Assembly: GCA_034620365.1 (NCBI GenBank)
Contig: JAQGEQ010000084.1
Location: 620,001 to 684,000, forward strand
DNA from: Pegea sp. RAD2-039
Taxonomy: Eukaryota; Chordata; Thaliacea; Salpida; Salpidae
DNA length: 64,000 nucleotides
Reading direction: 5' to 3'
Shown here: piece by piece, positions 24,269 through 34,900 of the stretch
Layout of the letters: each line of letters starts with the position of its first letter
Position numbering within the stretch: position 1 is the first letter of the stretch
Program-made: the position numbers and the translations under genes
Notes under the pieces: generated by a model
What the model was told of the DNA's origin: nothing
Seen by the model: the letters and a program-made list of their open reading frames with translations, nothing else
The model's database searches: none

Positions 24269-26088
24269 ACTTTTAAAATAAACAGTTTTATAAAATATGT
24301 TTTGCTAATTGGTGTTTAGTATATTCATGCTGTATATATTTACTTACTTTGAATACTACCACATTGCAACTGTTTTCACTACTATAACTAAGTAAGTCTA
24401 TTTACACAGATGATCAAATCTTTTCAATTAAACATTTAACTTCAATTTTATTATAAAATATTGCTTAAAATAAATTTTTGAGCTGAGTATTTTTATAAAA
24501 ATTAATATTGAATTCTCAAATTTTGTATAAAGCAAAAGACACAACCCATAAAAATTTTAACTTTTAGATTTTGACTTCAAAAAAATTTTACAAAAAGCCT
24601 GTTTTTACTGTTACTTCAAAAATATATTTTCTATTTCATATAGAAATACTTACTCTTACAAAGTGAGCTTAATAAATTTATGGTATTTTTGTTACGTAGC
24701 ATGATAAAAACTTAAACTTTTTTTCCATTGACTTCGTACACAGGGTTCAAACATCTAATAAAAATGTTAACCCGATCGATTTAACATCTGGATCAGTTAA
24801 ATATTTTTGGCAAACAAACTAAGCCAACAAAAATTAGTTTCAATTTAAAAAAATTGTTTTTCTAATAAATTTGTTTGCTAATATTTAGTATATACATTTA
24901 GTATATACATAAGTTATTCACCGATAAGATAAACTACATCATATATACAAAAATTGATAGGATTATTTACTCAAATGAAATATATAATTGAAATTTATTG
25001 ATAACTTTGCCATTAATTTATTTATTTCGGTTTTTACAAGTCTTAAACATCAAAATTATTGCAGTTGTTTGTGCTTGCAAAATGTATTTCTATCATTTTC
25101 GTCTGGAGACATAATCCTAGGTTTAAAGTTTTCTTTTTTTGCTTAACATATCAAATTGTTCTTCAAAATTACAATTAATTAAAATAATAAAGATCTATTA
25201 GTCGTATCTAAAATAAAGATAGGCATCAACCATTTTGACTCTTTAAATAAACTCTTATATCAAAAGCCATATTTGAGTTTATACAAATATTGAATATTTT
25301 ATATATGAAAAAATTGTGAAGCAAGATTTAAAAAGAATATCAGTTTGTAAACCAATTTTTAGTTTTATCTTTCTTGTCTTGTAAACATAATAAATTTAAA
25401 ATGTTTGTTTAAATGCTTCTAATTTAAATTATGATTTGATTAACTGTTTTTTTTGGATTTAAGATTCAAGTTTAAAGGAGATGTAATTTCATTTAGTTTA
25501 CTAAACTATTTTTTACGCTAGGTTATTTTATTTCAGAAGGCTTATGATAGTAAAATTGTTAAAAAGATCACATAGCATGTTTTACTGAAAACTATATATT
25601 TTTTCATCCATATAATAAATTTAGTTTTGTAGTATTAATTTTTAAACATATATATTTTTACCAAAAATTTAGTAACTTAGTTTTTAATATATTAATTTTT
25701 TGAATAAGTATAAACTCAGCAAAATAATGTTGTTAATATTTTAAGAATGTCTTAACTAAAGCATATAGATTTTTTATTGTTTTCTATCTACAATTTTTAT
25801 TAGAAACATAAACTTTCACAAACTGTTTATTTGGCATAATAACAGTAATAGTAAACTAATAACTTAAGTTGGTTCTAATAATTTATTTATTATAGATTCT
25901 ATTTTTTTTAAATCTTAATTGTGTACATTAGTTATTAACATTTTTTCAACATTAATTGAAGTAAATTATGATTTTTAGTTAAAAAAAAACTTGTTAATAC
26001 TAAATAAAATTTAAGTTCATGATTATTAAATAAATTTATGTTTTTATAGAGATTGTGCTTCATATATTTTTGGGTAATCTTTAAGGTT
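24269..26088. other. Intergenic, no gene seen
   Basis: A/T-rich spacer upstream of SMG9. The tandem ATTTAGTATATACAT at 24887-24912 is a short direct duplication. Acceptor-like AG sites at 26049 and 26085 precede the SMG9 start. Confidence 0.5.
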
Positions 26089-27468
26089 ATGTCATATATA
26101 AAAAAACTAAAAGAACCTGATAATTGGAAAATGAATAAAACTTCTTCAAACTCACAAGATGAAAAAGTATCTTCACTTCAGGGCACATCACTTAAACCTA
26201 CAATTTTAAGTAAACCACAATCAACAAAAGTAGAAACAACTTCTAAATTAGACGGATCTAGTGCTTGGCAAGAGGTTTCATCTAATCCTAGTACTCCAAT
26301 TGCTCCTAAATTTTCTTTATGTATAAACCCTCAGAATAATTCAGCTGATAAAAAGAGTTTATCAAAAGGCTCTTTAGAAGCTAAGTTAAAAAGTCTGCCT
26401 TATAACAACAATGAAGGCCAAGTAGTTCACAAAACTGTTATAAAATCAGTAGCAAAAATGATTGATTCAACTAATCATTGGGTTGAAAGTGGAATTGATA
26501 TGTTGCAAGATCAGAATGACTTTTTAGTTGTTGGTGTGCTTGGAGCACAAGGTGTAGGTAAATCAACAATTATGTCTATACTTGCGGGTGGTAAGTTTGA
26601 TGATAACCCGAAAAACACAGTTTTCCGTAAACAGACTAATGAATTGAAAGAAAGAGCCACTCATATGACAACAGGTATTGAATTCACTGTCACTTCTGAA
26701 CGAGTTATTTTATTGGATACTCAACCAATTTTAAGTGCTTCTGTCTTGGAGCAGTTGATTCAAGATAGAAAAAATTCTGATTATTCTGGAAATCCTTCTA
26801 TTCAAACACAGTCTTTGCAATTAGCAACTTTTATTTTGACTGTTTGTCATATAGTCATTGTTGTGCAAGACTATTTTACAGATTTAAATATTTATAACTT
26901 TTTAAATAAAGCTGAAATGATGAAACCACCTGCACCATCTGCACCTCATGATTCTTCTGCAAGTGTTGAGAGAAATCCTTCTGAAATTCAACCAGTTTTA
27001 GTTTATATTCATAATAAATTAGAATCTAACTTTTTTAGTAATCGAGAGATTTATAGGATGAACTCTGTAATAAATGCTTGTACAAAGTTTTCAACAACAT
27101 TTTGTAAAAATCATTTTTCATTATCAAAATCTGGTTTATACCCTGGATTGTCAAAGATGCTTAGTCTTGAAGACGAGGCAAACCATTTCATCTTTCCAAA
27201 TATTGCTGATATTGAAGAATCAGACTCTAAAAAAGTTACTTATGATGAATCTGATAATTTCTTTTTAGAGTTACAACCTTTCAGTAATGTACCAAATTTG
27301 GATTTATTAACTCAAACATTTGTTGAAATGTTATTATCAACACGTAGGCACTCTATAACACAACAATCACTTACTGAAAAAAATTGGTTTCATTATGCTG
27401 CTAGAACCTGGGAAGCAATAAAGAAACCTTCAACACTCATGGAGTTTTCAAGACTTTTTAGCAGTTAG
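26089..27468 (+). CDS. SMG9: SMG9, nonsense-mediated decay factor
   Basis: A single exon of 459 residues. SMG9 is a GTPase-fold regulator that, with SMG8, binds and restrains the kinase SMG1 during nonsense-mediated mRNA decay. The first 120 residues are polar and disordered. The P-loop GAQGVGKST lies near 152-160, followed by HMTTGIEF (switch region), LLDTQPILS, the buried strand FILTVCHIVIVVQDYFTDLN, and the C-terminal block LTEKNWFHYAARTWE, all signature stretches of the family. I chose the ATG at 26089; the frame is open upstream to 26053 but without an ATG. The coding region is intronless. It heads a tight same-strand series with TMEM167B and POFUT1. Confidence 0.95.
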   Translation: MSYIKKLKEPDNWKMNKTSSNSQDEKVSSLQGTSLKPTILSKPQSTKVETTSKLDGSSAWQEVSSNPSTPIAPKFSLCINPQNNSADKKSLSKGSLEAKLKSLPYNNNEGQVVHKTVIKSVAKMIDSTNHWVESGIDMLQDQNDFLVVGVLGAQGVGKSTIMSILAGGKFDDNPKNTVFRKQTNELKERATHMTTGIEFTVTSERVILLDTQPILSASVLEQLIQDRKNSDYSGNPSIQTQSLQLATFILTVCHIVIVVQDYFTDLNIYNFLNKAEMMKPPAPSAPHDSSASVERNPSEIQPVLVYIHNKLESNFFSNREIYRMNSVINACTKFSTTFCKNHFSLSKSGLYPGLSKMLSLEDEANHFIFPNIADIEESDSKKVTYDESDNFFLELQPFSNVPNLDLLTQTFVEMLLSTRRHSITQQSLTEKNWFHYAARTWEAIKKPSTLMEFSRLFSS

Positions 27469-27503
27469 ATAATTAAGTTAAAATTATGAAGTATTTTGTT
27501 ATG

Positions 27504-27596
27504 AATAAAAAAGTTTTATTTAAACTTGTCTTATCAAAAGTGTTTTTTATGAAGGTTGACATCTATCTAATCAAATTTTTTATGGTTAATTTTCAG
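27504..27596 (+). promoter_or_regulatory. Poly(A) signal and 3' splice site between SMG9 and TMEM167B
   Basis: AATAAA at 27504-27509, 36 nt after the SMG9 stop, is followed by T-rich sequence and TTTTCAG ending at 27596, 55 nt before the TMEM167B start. A poly(A) signal, U-rich stretch, then an acceptor with no room for a donor or promoter is the layout of operon junctions resolved by spliced-leader trans-splicing. An ordinary cis intron with a non-coding first exon is the alternative. Confidence 0.4.
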
Positions 27597-27651
27597 ACTT
27601 GTTTGGTATAAGTCTTAATGGTAATGTTGCTGTAGAGTGAGAGAATACAAC

Positions 27652-28356
27652 ATGGTCAATGGTATGATATTTTGCTTTAACTTATAGAAAGAAGTTTTGT
27701 TGCTACAATTTTTATTTGTGTTAGTTTTCATATTTCAATTTTAAATTGAACAATAAATTATAATTTTTTATTGTGATTGTGACAAATTTCACTTATGTAT
27801 CACATTTTTTAGTGAATGAAAAATAAAGTCAGGAAAATATTGTCAGTTAGAATTTTTTTAAATTTAAGTACCATTATCTAGTTTATCAATTTGGTAATAT
27901 TTAATTACTGTGTTAAGCTCATTTAGCAATATATTTTAAAAACAAGATTTTTGTATCTTTGCTGATATACTAGGTGTTTTAATAGTAAGTTTATCTAATT
28001 AGCAAATGAAAGACTAACTTTTTCAGTTTACTCTTTCGATGGAATACTTATCTTCAGTCTTCTACTAATTTGTACATGTGCTTATCTGAAAAGAATTCCA
28101 AAATTAAAACGGTGGATGTTCTCTGAGAAAAAAGGTTTTCTTGGAATCTTTTATAAAGGTCAGATATTTTGCTACTGATTCAATTTCAACTTCTTTTTCC
28201 ATCAACATCATTGATTAAATTCCTGGTTTTTGATTTTTCTACCATTCAATAATAAATTTGATTCTTTTTATAGCTGCTGTGATTGGAACTCGTCTTCACA
28301 TTCCGGTTTGTCTCACCTGCGTCGCGACTTCTCTATATCTCATCCTTTTGAAGTGA
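27652..28356 (+). CDS. TMEM167B: TMEM167B / protein Kish-B
   Basis: Three exons (27652-27661, 28027-28158, 28274-28356) give 74 residues, exactly the length of the vertebrate protein. Kish proteins are small double-span membrane proteins needed for Golgi function and constitutive secretion. The product shows YSFDGILIFSLLLICTCAY (first span), KRIPKLKRW, SEKKGFLGIFYKAAVIGTR, and a second hydrophobic span ending LLK; these match Kish-B better than Kish-A. Exon 1 carries only three codons plus one base. The stop codon ends at 28356 and the POFUT1 ATG is at 28363. The terminal exon contains no ATG in any frame, which would let it act as a leader for POFUT1. Confidence 0.93.
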
Positions 28357-28362
28357 TTTAAT

Positions 28363-29487
28363 ATGATTCGAGCGATCTTCTTAACCTCTCTTCTCTTTCT
28401 ATTCTCACTTCCAACCACCTCTCTTGATGTCAATGGATATCTTCTTTATTGCCCGTGCATGGGCAGATTTGGTAACCAAGCTGACCATCTTCTTGGCTCG
28501 ATTGCTTTTGCCAAAAAACTCAACAAAACTCTGATTGTACCACCTTTTATTTACTATCATTTTGGGAATGCAAATTCTTACATATCTTTTGATGATTGGT
28601 TTAATTTAACTTCCTTAAACCAATATCATCGTGTTCTTACAATGAAACATTTCATGAAGGAATTGGCTCCTAAGATTTGGAAGGAAGATCAAAGAGTAGT
28701 TACCTGCCATGAAGTAGCTTCTCGTCGTAGTAAGGACCGGTCGTGTCCAGCTAAAAATGGCAATCCTTTTGGACCGTTTTGGGACCATTTTAATGTCACC
28801 TTTGTGGGATCTAAATTATTCCAGTTAAGTTTCCACTCATCAGCAGAAGAGTGGACACGAGCTTTCCCCACAAGAAACAATTTTGTTTTGACTTTTATGG
28901 GTGCGATGGCCGCTTATCCAGTCCTAGAAGAACATCGGCATATCCAGAAATATATTGACTGGTCAGACGAGGTCTCTACAAAACGAGATAACTTTATGAG
29001 AAGTAAATTGAACAAACCTTATCTTGCTATACACCTAAGAAATGGGATGGATTGGAAACGAGCATGCGATCATATTGATGAGAAGGGAATTGATTATCAC
29101 TTTATGTCTTCTCCTCAATGTGTCGGCTACAATTCTCGTCGACTGTTCACCCGACAAATGTGTTTGCCAAGTAAAGAAGTGGTTTTGAAACAAGTTTTAG
29201 ATTTATTGATTAAATATCATCTGAAAGCCTTGTTTATAGCGACGGATAGTGATTCCATGCTGTCTGATTTTCAACATTTATTTGCTATAAATAAACTTGA
29301 AGTAGAAATAGTTGTATATCCTGAAAAGAGCTTGCAAATGGACCTTGCAATTATGATTGAAGCGGATTATTTTATAGGAACATGTGCTTCTTCTGTATCA
29401 GCATTTTCTGTACGGAAAAGAGAATGTTTGAAAAAATCTTATGAGTTTTTTGCCGTCGCTAACCAAGCGCGTCACACAGAACTTTAG
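28363..29487 (+). CDS. POFUT1: GDP-fucose protein O-fucosyltransferase 1
   Basis: A single exon of 374 residues. POFUT1 adds O-fucose to serine or threonine in EGF repeats, notably of Notch, inside the endoplasmic reticulum. It begins with a clear signal peptide (1-20), then the donor-binding motif GRFGNQADH (34-42), the catalytic-region HLRNGMDW (224-231) with nearby cysteines, ATDSD, and DLAIMIEADYFIGTC near the end, all characteristic of the GT65 family. The C-terminus HTEL resembles an ER-retrieval tetrapeptide, fitting the known ER location. Likely N-glycosylation sites are NLT (81) and NVT (144). The start codon is only 6 nt after the TMEM167B stop, so it has no private promoter or leader of normal size, suggesting shared transcription. 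Confidence 0.95.
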   Translation: MIRAIFLTSLLFLFSLPTTSLDVNGYLLYCPCMGRFGNQADHLLGSIAFAKKLNKTLIVPPFIYYHFGNANSYISFDDWFNLTSLNQYHRVLTMKHFMKELAPKIWKEDQRVVTCHEVASRRSKDRSCPAKNGNPFGPFWDHFNVTFVGSKLFQLSFHSSAEEWTRAFPTRNNFVLTFMGAMAAYPVLEEHRHIQKYIDWSDEVSTKRDNFMRSKLNKPYLAIHLRNGMDWKRACDHIDEKGIDYHFMSSPQCVGYNSRRLFTRQMCLPSKEVVLKQVLDLLIKYHLKALFIATDSDSMLSDFQHLFAINKLEVEIVVYPEKSLQMDLAIMIEADYFIGTCASSVSAFSVRKRECLKKSYEFFAVANQARHTEL

Positions 29488-30322
29488 TGGATTTGTATTA
29501 TCCGAATATATTGATATATCTCTAAATATTTATAACATCAGTTGGCAAGCATATCAACTTTACCTGAACTACGATAGAGGGTTGTATAAGTTTGTATTTT
29601 TCTGTTTATTTACATCGATATCTTATAAATTTTTCTTTGCTTATTCAAGTTCATTTTGTAGCAATGCATACATTTAGTGAGTTTATTTCAGCTCAATATT
29701 AAAATAATCAAATCAAAACCAGTTAGTTATTTGATGTATTCAAAGGTTGTATTGTTTAATCTTTACATAATTATTAAAAATCATTATTGGTAAGTTAAAA
29801 TTGTTTCAAGTTGTACAGTATTGCTTCTATTTCTTTAGTAAAATAATTTTAGTAATTCTTTTGCAAAACTTATTAAAAAGTATAAATAAAAGCTTTGCAA
29901 TAAGTTTTCGGATCAGTTAGTTTCCTTTTTGCTGGTCACAAAAGTTACCTCATGACAAACACAAATAAGCATTTTTAAATAAAAAGCTTCCTGGCTAACA
30001 AATCAGCAAACCACCATAAGCATCTATTTTGATTTTATTTCAATAAATAGAAATAGTTTGGCTACAATTTGTTAACTTGGAGACTATTTACAAATTATTG
30101 AGAGAAGAATTAATTGAATAAACAGCAAAGTCTACTCACAAATGCAAAAGACATCTCGAGAAAGAAGTTTTTTAGTAGTATAAGCACTAAAGAAAGTAGA
30201 TACAATTGTTTAAGGAGACACTTATAAATTTGCAGACATAAATAAAGATGTATTTTGCTTTAATATGTTAGTTAGTGCTTTTAAATAGCTTATAAGATAA
30301 AAAATTAAATCGTTCAAAACGA
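29488..30322. other. Convergent intergenic spacer
   Basis: Spacer between the 3' ends of POFUT1 (plus) and ARFRP1 (minus). A/T-rich; no gene seen. Confidence 0.55.
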
Positions 30323-31987
30323 TCACGTGACTGCATTTTGCCGGGGAGGTCTGTACGGATTCCTCTCCACGCATTTAACCATCCATTCAATCCCTTCGTT
30401 CACACCTTGTCTAAAAAATCATCGAAAGTTGATGAGCTGCTTCAGATTGTTTATCTGCAAACTTATCCAACATCGCTTCCCGGCTTTTTTATTATTGTTA
30501 AAGTTTTTGTTAAATAATACAGAAATGAGTTTGTATTTACCCTGTGAGGGCAGAAACGGGTCGAATCATGCAATCACGACTCCCGATCTTCATAGAGGCG
30601 TCATGGAAGACTTTTTTGACATCTAGGACTGATAAACAACCTTCTATATCTTGCTTGTTGACAAGGATCAGCAGAGGGACAGTTTTTAAATGTTCACTTT
30701 CCAACATTTTATCTTTAAAATTGATTTTTATTTTGTAAATATAAACAAACTCTAAAAAGTAATTTCTAAAAACATCAAAGAAACTAAATGAATAATTTGT
30801 GAATAACTTCAACCAGTAGTAACCTACCTGTTGACATGAAAGTGAATTAAGGACAAATAAAAAGAATCTTTTTCAACTAACCATATGCCAGCTTTGATTC
30901 GTTTAATCGCTCTTTATCTGCTGAATCAATGATGTAAATGATCCCATGTGATTCAGCATAATACTTGTCCCATAAGCTTTGCAGTTCATTCTGCCCTCCC
31001 AAATCCCAAAAAGTTAGTCTTGAGCCTCCAATATCGATTTTTCCAACTAAATATCAAAAAATAAATAATCAGAAATACAAATAAAAGTGGAGTTATATGA
31101 AAAGTATTAAAACTGATCATCTAATTATATTTTTCATCAATAAAAAAGTAATTAATTATCATAAAGTTGTAAAAATAATTTTTTAAAAGATAAGTTAAAT
31201 AATCAAAATTGGAAATAGTTTAAACAAAGTAAAAAAATAATCATACAAGCTAAATAGAAATATTGAGACTTACTATTTAAGCCAACAGTTGCTGTTATCT
31301 TATTAAGATTTAGGCCTTTGTGGTTTTTAGTAAACTTTGTTTTGGTTTGTTCCAAAAAAGTCTGATCATAATAAATAATAATCATTTATTTCATAAATGT
31401 TTATTCAGTTATGTTAAGATACATAGTTATTAAAACAAATTACAGAGAAAGAAAAGTTTACATCAAATTGTTTTTTTATATATCACTTTCAATCATTTAT
31501 CACAAAGTTCTTTTTTAATATCAGCTAAGACATGTTGATAGATTAAGGTTGTAAATAGACCTTGACGTTTTATTTCTCAAATTATAAGTCTCATTTATAA
31601 AACTAGGACCACTGAAATATCAGTCATAGACACTAATGTGTCTACTTAACTTATATAAGAAAGTAGTTGAAATCTTTGCTATAGATATTATTTTAAATTA
31701 CATGAAAAATATGTTTATAAAAACAAAACATATATTTTTCATGAAACCTTGTGATATCTAATAAGGTTATATATTAAAAATATAGACAATAAAGTGAGAA
31801 TGAGTTTTCACATAATTAATTATTTAAAGCAAGAATCAAATCAGATTCAATAGAAAATATTTTTAGAAGATACTGGCATATTTATAGTTCTTACAGTTTT
31901 TCCAGCATTGTCTAAACCAAGAATTAAAATATAATATTCATCTTTTTGAAAGGTATACTTCCATAAGCCAGAAAGCAATGTAAACAT
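30323..31987 (-). CDS. ARFRP1: ARFRP1, ARF-related GTPase of the trans-Golgi
   Basis: Five exons on the minus strand, in order 31987-31895, 31361-31274, 31046-30882, 30712-30541, 30410-30323, give 201 residues, the same as human. ARFRP1 recruits golgins and adaptors at the trans-Golgi by activating ARL1. The P-loop GLDNAGKT (24-31), switch region TVGLN, WDLGGQ (74-79), NKQD (134-137) and SALTG are all present. The N-terminus MFTLLSGLWKY lacks glycine at position 2, as in known ARFRP1, which is targeted by N-terminal acetylation rather than myristoylation. Phases agree at every junction. It is distinguished from other ARF-like proteins by the N-terminus, the LNKITATVGLN stretch, and the C-terminal IEWMVKCV...RPPR. 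Confidence 0.95.
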
Positions 31988-34900
31988 AATAATATATTTT
32001 CAAAAAGTATCATAAATTATGGACAGCGTGAACCTTTATATGAAATAAATATAATACTTTTTTAATAAAATATGTTAATAAAAGTAACTGAGGAAAGTAA
32101 CAAATAACTTTAAAAAATGTAAGAAGAATTTATCATATGGCAATGCTTAATATAAAATTGTTAAACTCAAATAAAGTATAAAACAATTAACTATTTAGTA
32201 TTTTAATTAAACTATTCAATTATAATTTAGGCTAAAACATCAATCATCTTTTTTATAATAGATTTTGCCAAAAGTTTAAGTTTAAAAGTTACAAAATTAA
32301 AATTCGACATTTAAGAATTGATTAAAATTTAACAAGATAACTTAATTCTTTACAATTCTATCTAGTTCACCACGTTCACTAAAAGAGCTATTGAATAAAT
32401 ATCAATTTTTTAATCAAACTAAGGTTCTTAATACATTGAAGTAATTTTCTGATATTTTGAAGAAAAAAATTTAATTATTTTAAGATATTATTTAAGATAA
32501 GTATTTAAGATATATAAGTGCCATATAAAAAACCATAAATTTAATTTATTAAGGAAAAAGCTATTTGACAAATATATATTATTCCAATTAAATTTTAGAC
32601 TAAAACAAATTTATACTGTATAAATATAAAAAAATACATAGAGCTTGTTAAAAAAGACAAAATTATGTTTGAATAAAAAAAATAAAACTTATTGGAGTAA
32701 ATTTCAGAATTCAATAATACTATTTAATTACAGACCACAGCAGGGGAATAACCAATAGACAATTTGTCGTTTTGTGTTTCATAAACAAAGAAGAAACAAG
32801 TTCTTATAAAACAAATTAATACAAAGTTAGATTAAAGAAAATTACCGTTTATAAGATTTATCAAATATTTAAATATAACAATATTAATAAACTTTTATAC
32901 AAACTAAACTGATTTTATAAATTCAGCAGTAACACGATTACAACATATGAAATAAAAAGGAATAATAACTAAAGCCTACTAATAAAATGTAATTAAAAAC
33001 ACATTTGTATGATATAATAGGATGTGATACTACAACAATACAAAGAAAGTTTTGAAAAATTCTAAAAAACTTGAGGTACTGTGCGTAAATGCAAAACTAA
33101 AATTTATGTTTTAAAAATGACTAATAATAAAACTTATGCTTGAACCTATTTGTCTTCCTTGTTCTTAACTTACATAGTGATAACTAGCCTTTTTGATAAA
33201 AAAGCATAATTGTACTTTACAAAAGTTGTTTTTTGTATAAAATAATTTTGTCACAATAAACTTTGACTTTTGAATAAAATTTTTAGTGTTCTGAATCTTT
33301 CAAACGTATAGTATTGATGTAGTTAATGTTGAGTTAATGTTAATGTTGAGCTCAGTATTTTTATACAATTGACCTTTGTTTTCTTAAATAATTTTATTTG
33401 AGCAGCTAATAAAAATTTGCTAGGGTGTTGTTCATAATTATTGATAGTATATTCAGCAGAAATTATTTTCACAAAACCAACATGTGCATAAAATGCTGTA
33501 AGTCAAATTTTTAATTATTATTCTTTTTATTTTTTCACTCACTATAAGCTCATAATATTACTTTCTCAAAAAGTGCAATTATTAATAGCTTAATATAAAA
33601 AGTTTCAGCTTGAACTTATAAATTGTTTAATCAAAAAATAATTAGAATTAATTCAAAGCTAAATTAAGTTTTATCGTTTAACCAGAATGTTAATGCAGTT
33701 TTGATACTTAAAAAATGTAGACTGACTATTCTTAACATTTTTATCAAATGTAATCCAGTATACAACTTGGATATTTTAGTAAAAAGTCTTGAAAGCTTTA
33801 AAAGTAATCCTTTTTTATTTCAACAACTTTTAAATGATTGATATCATTTATGGCTTTTATAAGTATTGATCATTTTGCTTAATTATTATAAAAAATATGA
33901 AACAAAGGAAACTATCAAAAGATATTTTTACCTCCAATATTAGTCGATTAAAACTGATATTTGATGAACACCTGTATATACAAGCCACACCTGATTTTTG
34001 ACATATGATTTGAAATATTTCTATAAATAAGATAAATTTTTCTATTAAATTGTATTTTTAACCTATACTTTTTTCAATTAAATGAGTTACTTCATAACGA
34101 AAAGCTTATATTTTGTGTTATATAGTGCTATACAATGATGGGAATTGTAGAACTGTGGTTTATGGATTTATTCTTTAAGTTGAAGTAATATTAATACAAC
34201 CTTTTAATTTGCAAAAAATCGTTTAAAATTGTTATAGTTTGTATCTAACAATGTTACATCTATTTCATTATATTGTAATGACCGATTTATAAAAGTAAAT
34301 CATATTCTGGTTTATCAATTTCTTCAAAATGTACAAATCCTACTTCAAAGTTAAATAAAAACGTACGACTCGTAATGTCTTAAAAGTAAAAATTGAAAAA
34401 TTTGAAGTTCATCAGTTTAAGCTAAAAAACTTGATGTAGTTCAGGTTAGCTGATAAGTTTCAACTTTTAAAAAATGGATGAAAAGTATCAATCATGAAAT
34501 TTTACTAGTTTTAACAAATCTAGTTGTAAATAAACAATGAAATAATTCTGATAAATTTCTTCATTTTTACCTTAAAAGGTCAAGTTATCAATTCACATTT
34601 ATAAAAATGTTTTTATATATTTAGTTTTTATTTTGACTTGTCATTTTGTTTGTTAGTCCAGCGCCTTGTTAAAAACGTTTTTGTAATACTTGTATATGTA
34701 ACATAAATATAAAAACACGGTAGCTACCTGAACTAAGCTTTTACACTTGTGAAAATCTGCCGTTGATAAAACTAGGCAAAAGTATCTTAAAGTATCTTAA
34801 AAGTTGTAACAGCGATTATAACTATTTTTTTACATTTTTACAAAGCTTTATCTTGAGTAAGAACAAAAAGTTACAAAAATGTATTTCTGCTTATATCATT

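Noticed and set aside
24746-24760. GGTTCAAAC tRNA B-box-like string
   Set aside because: No A-box, no cloverleaf and no pairing arms around it. No tRNA gene was found in the window.
26053-26088. Upstream extension of the SMG9 frame
   Set aside because: It starts at TTG, not ATG, and contains a 3' splice-like AG at 26085; the ATG at 26089 is the better start.
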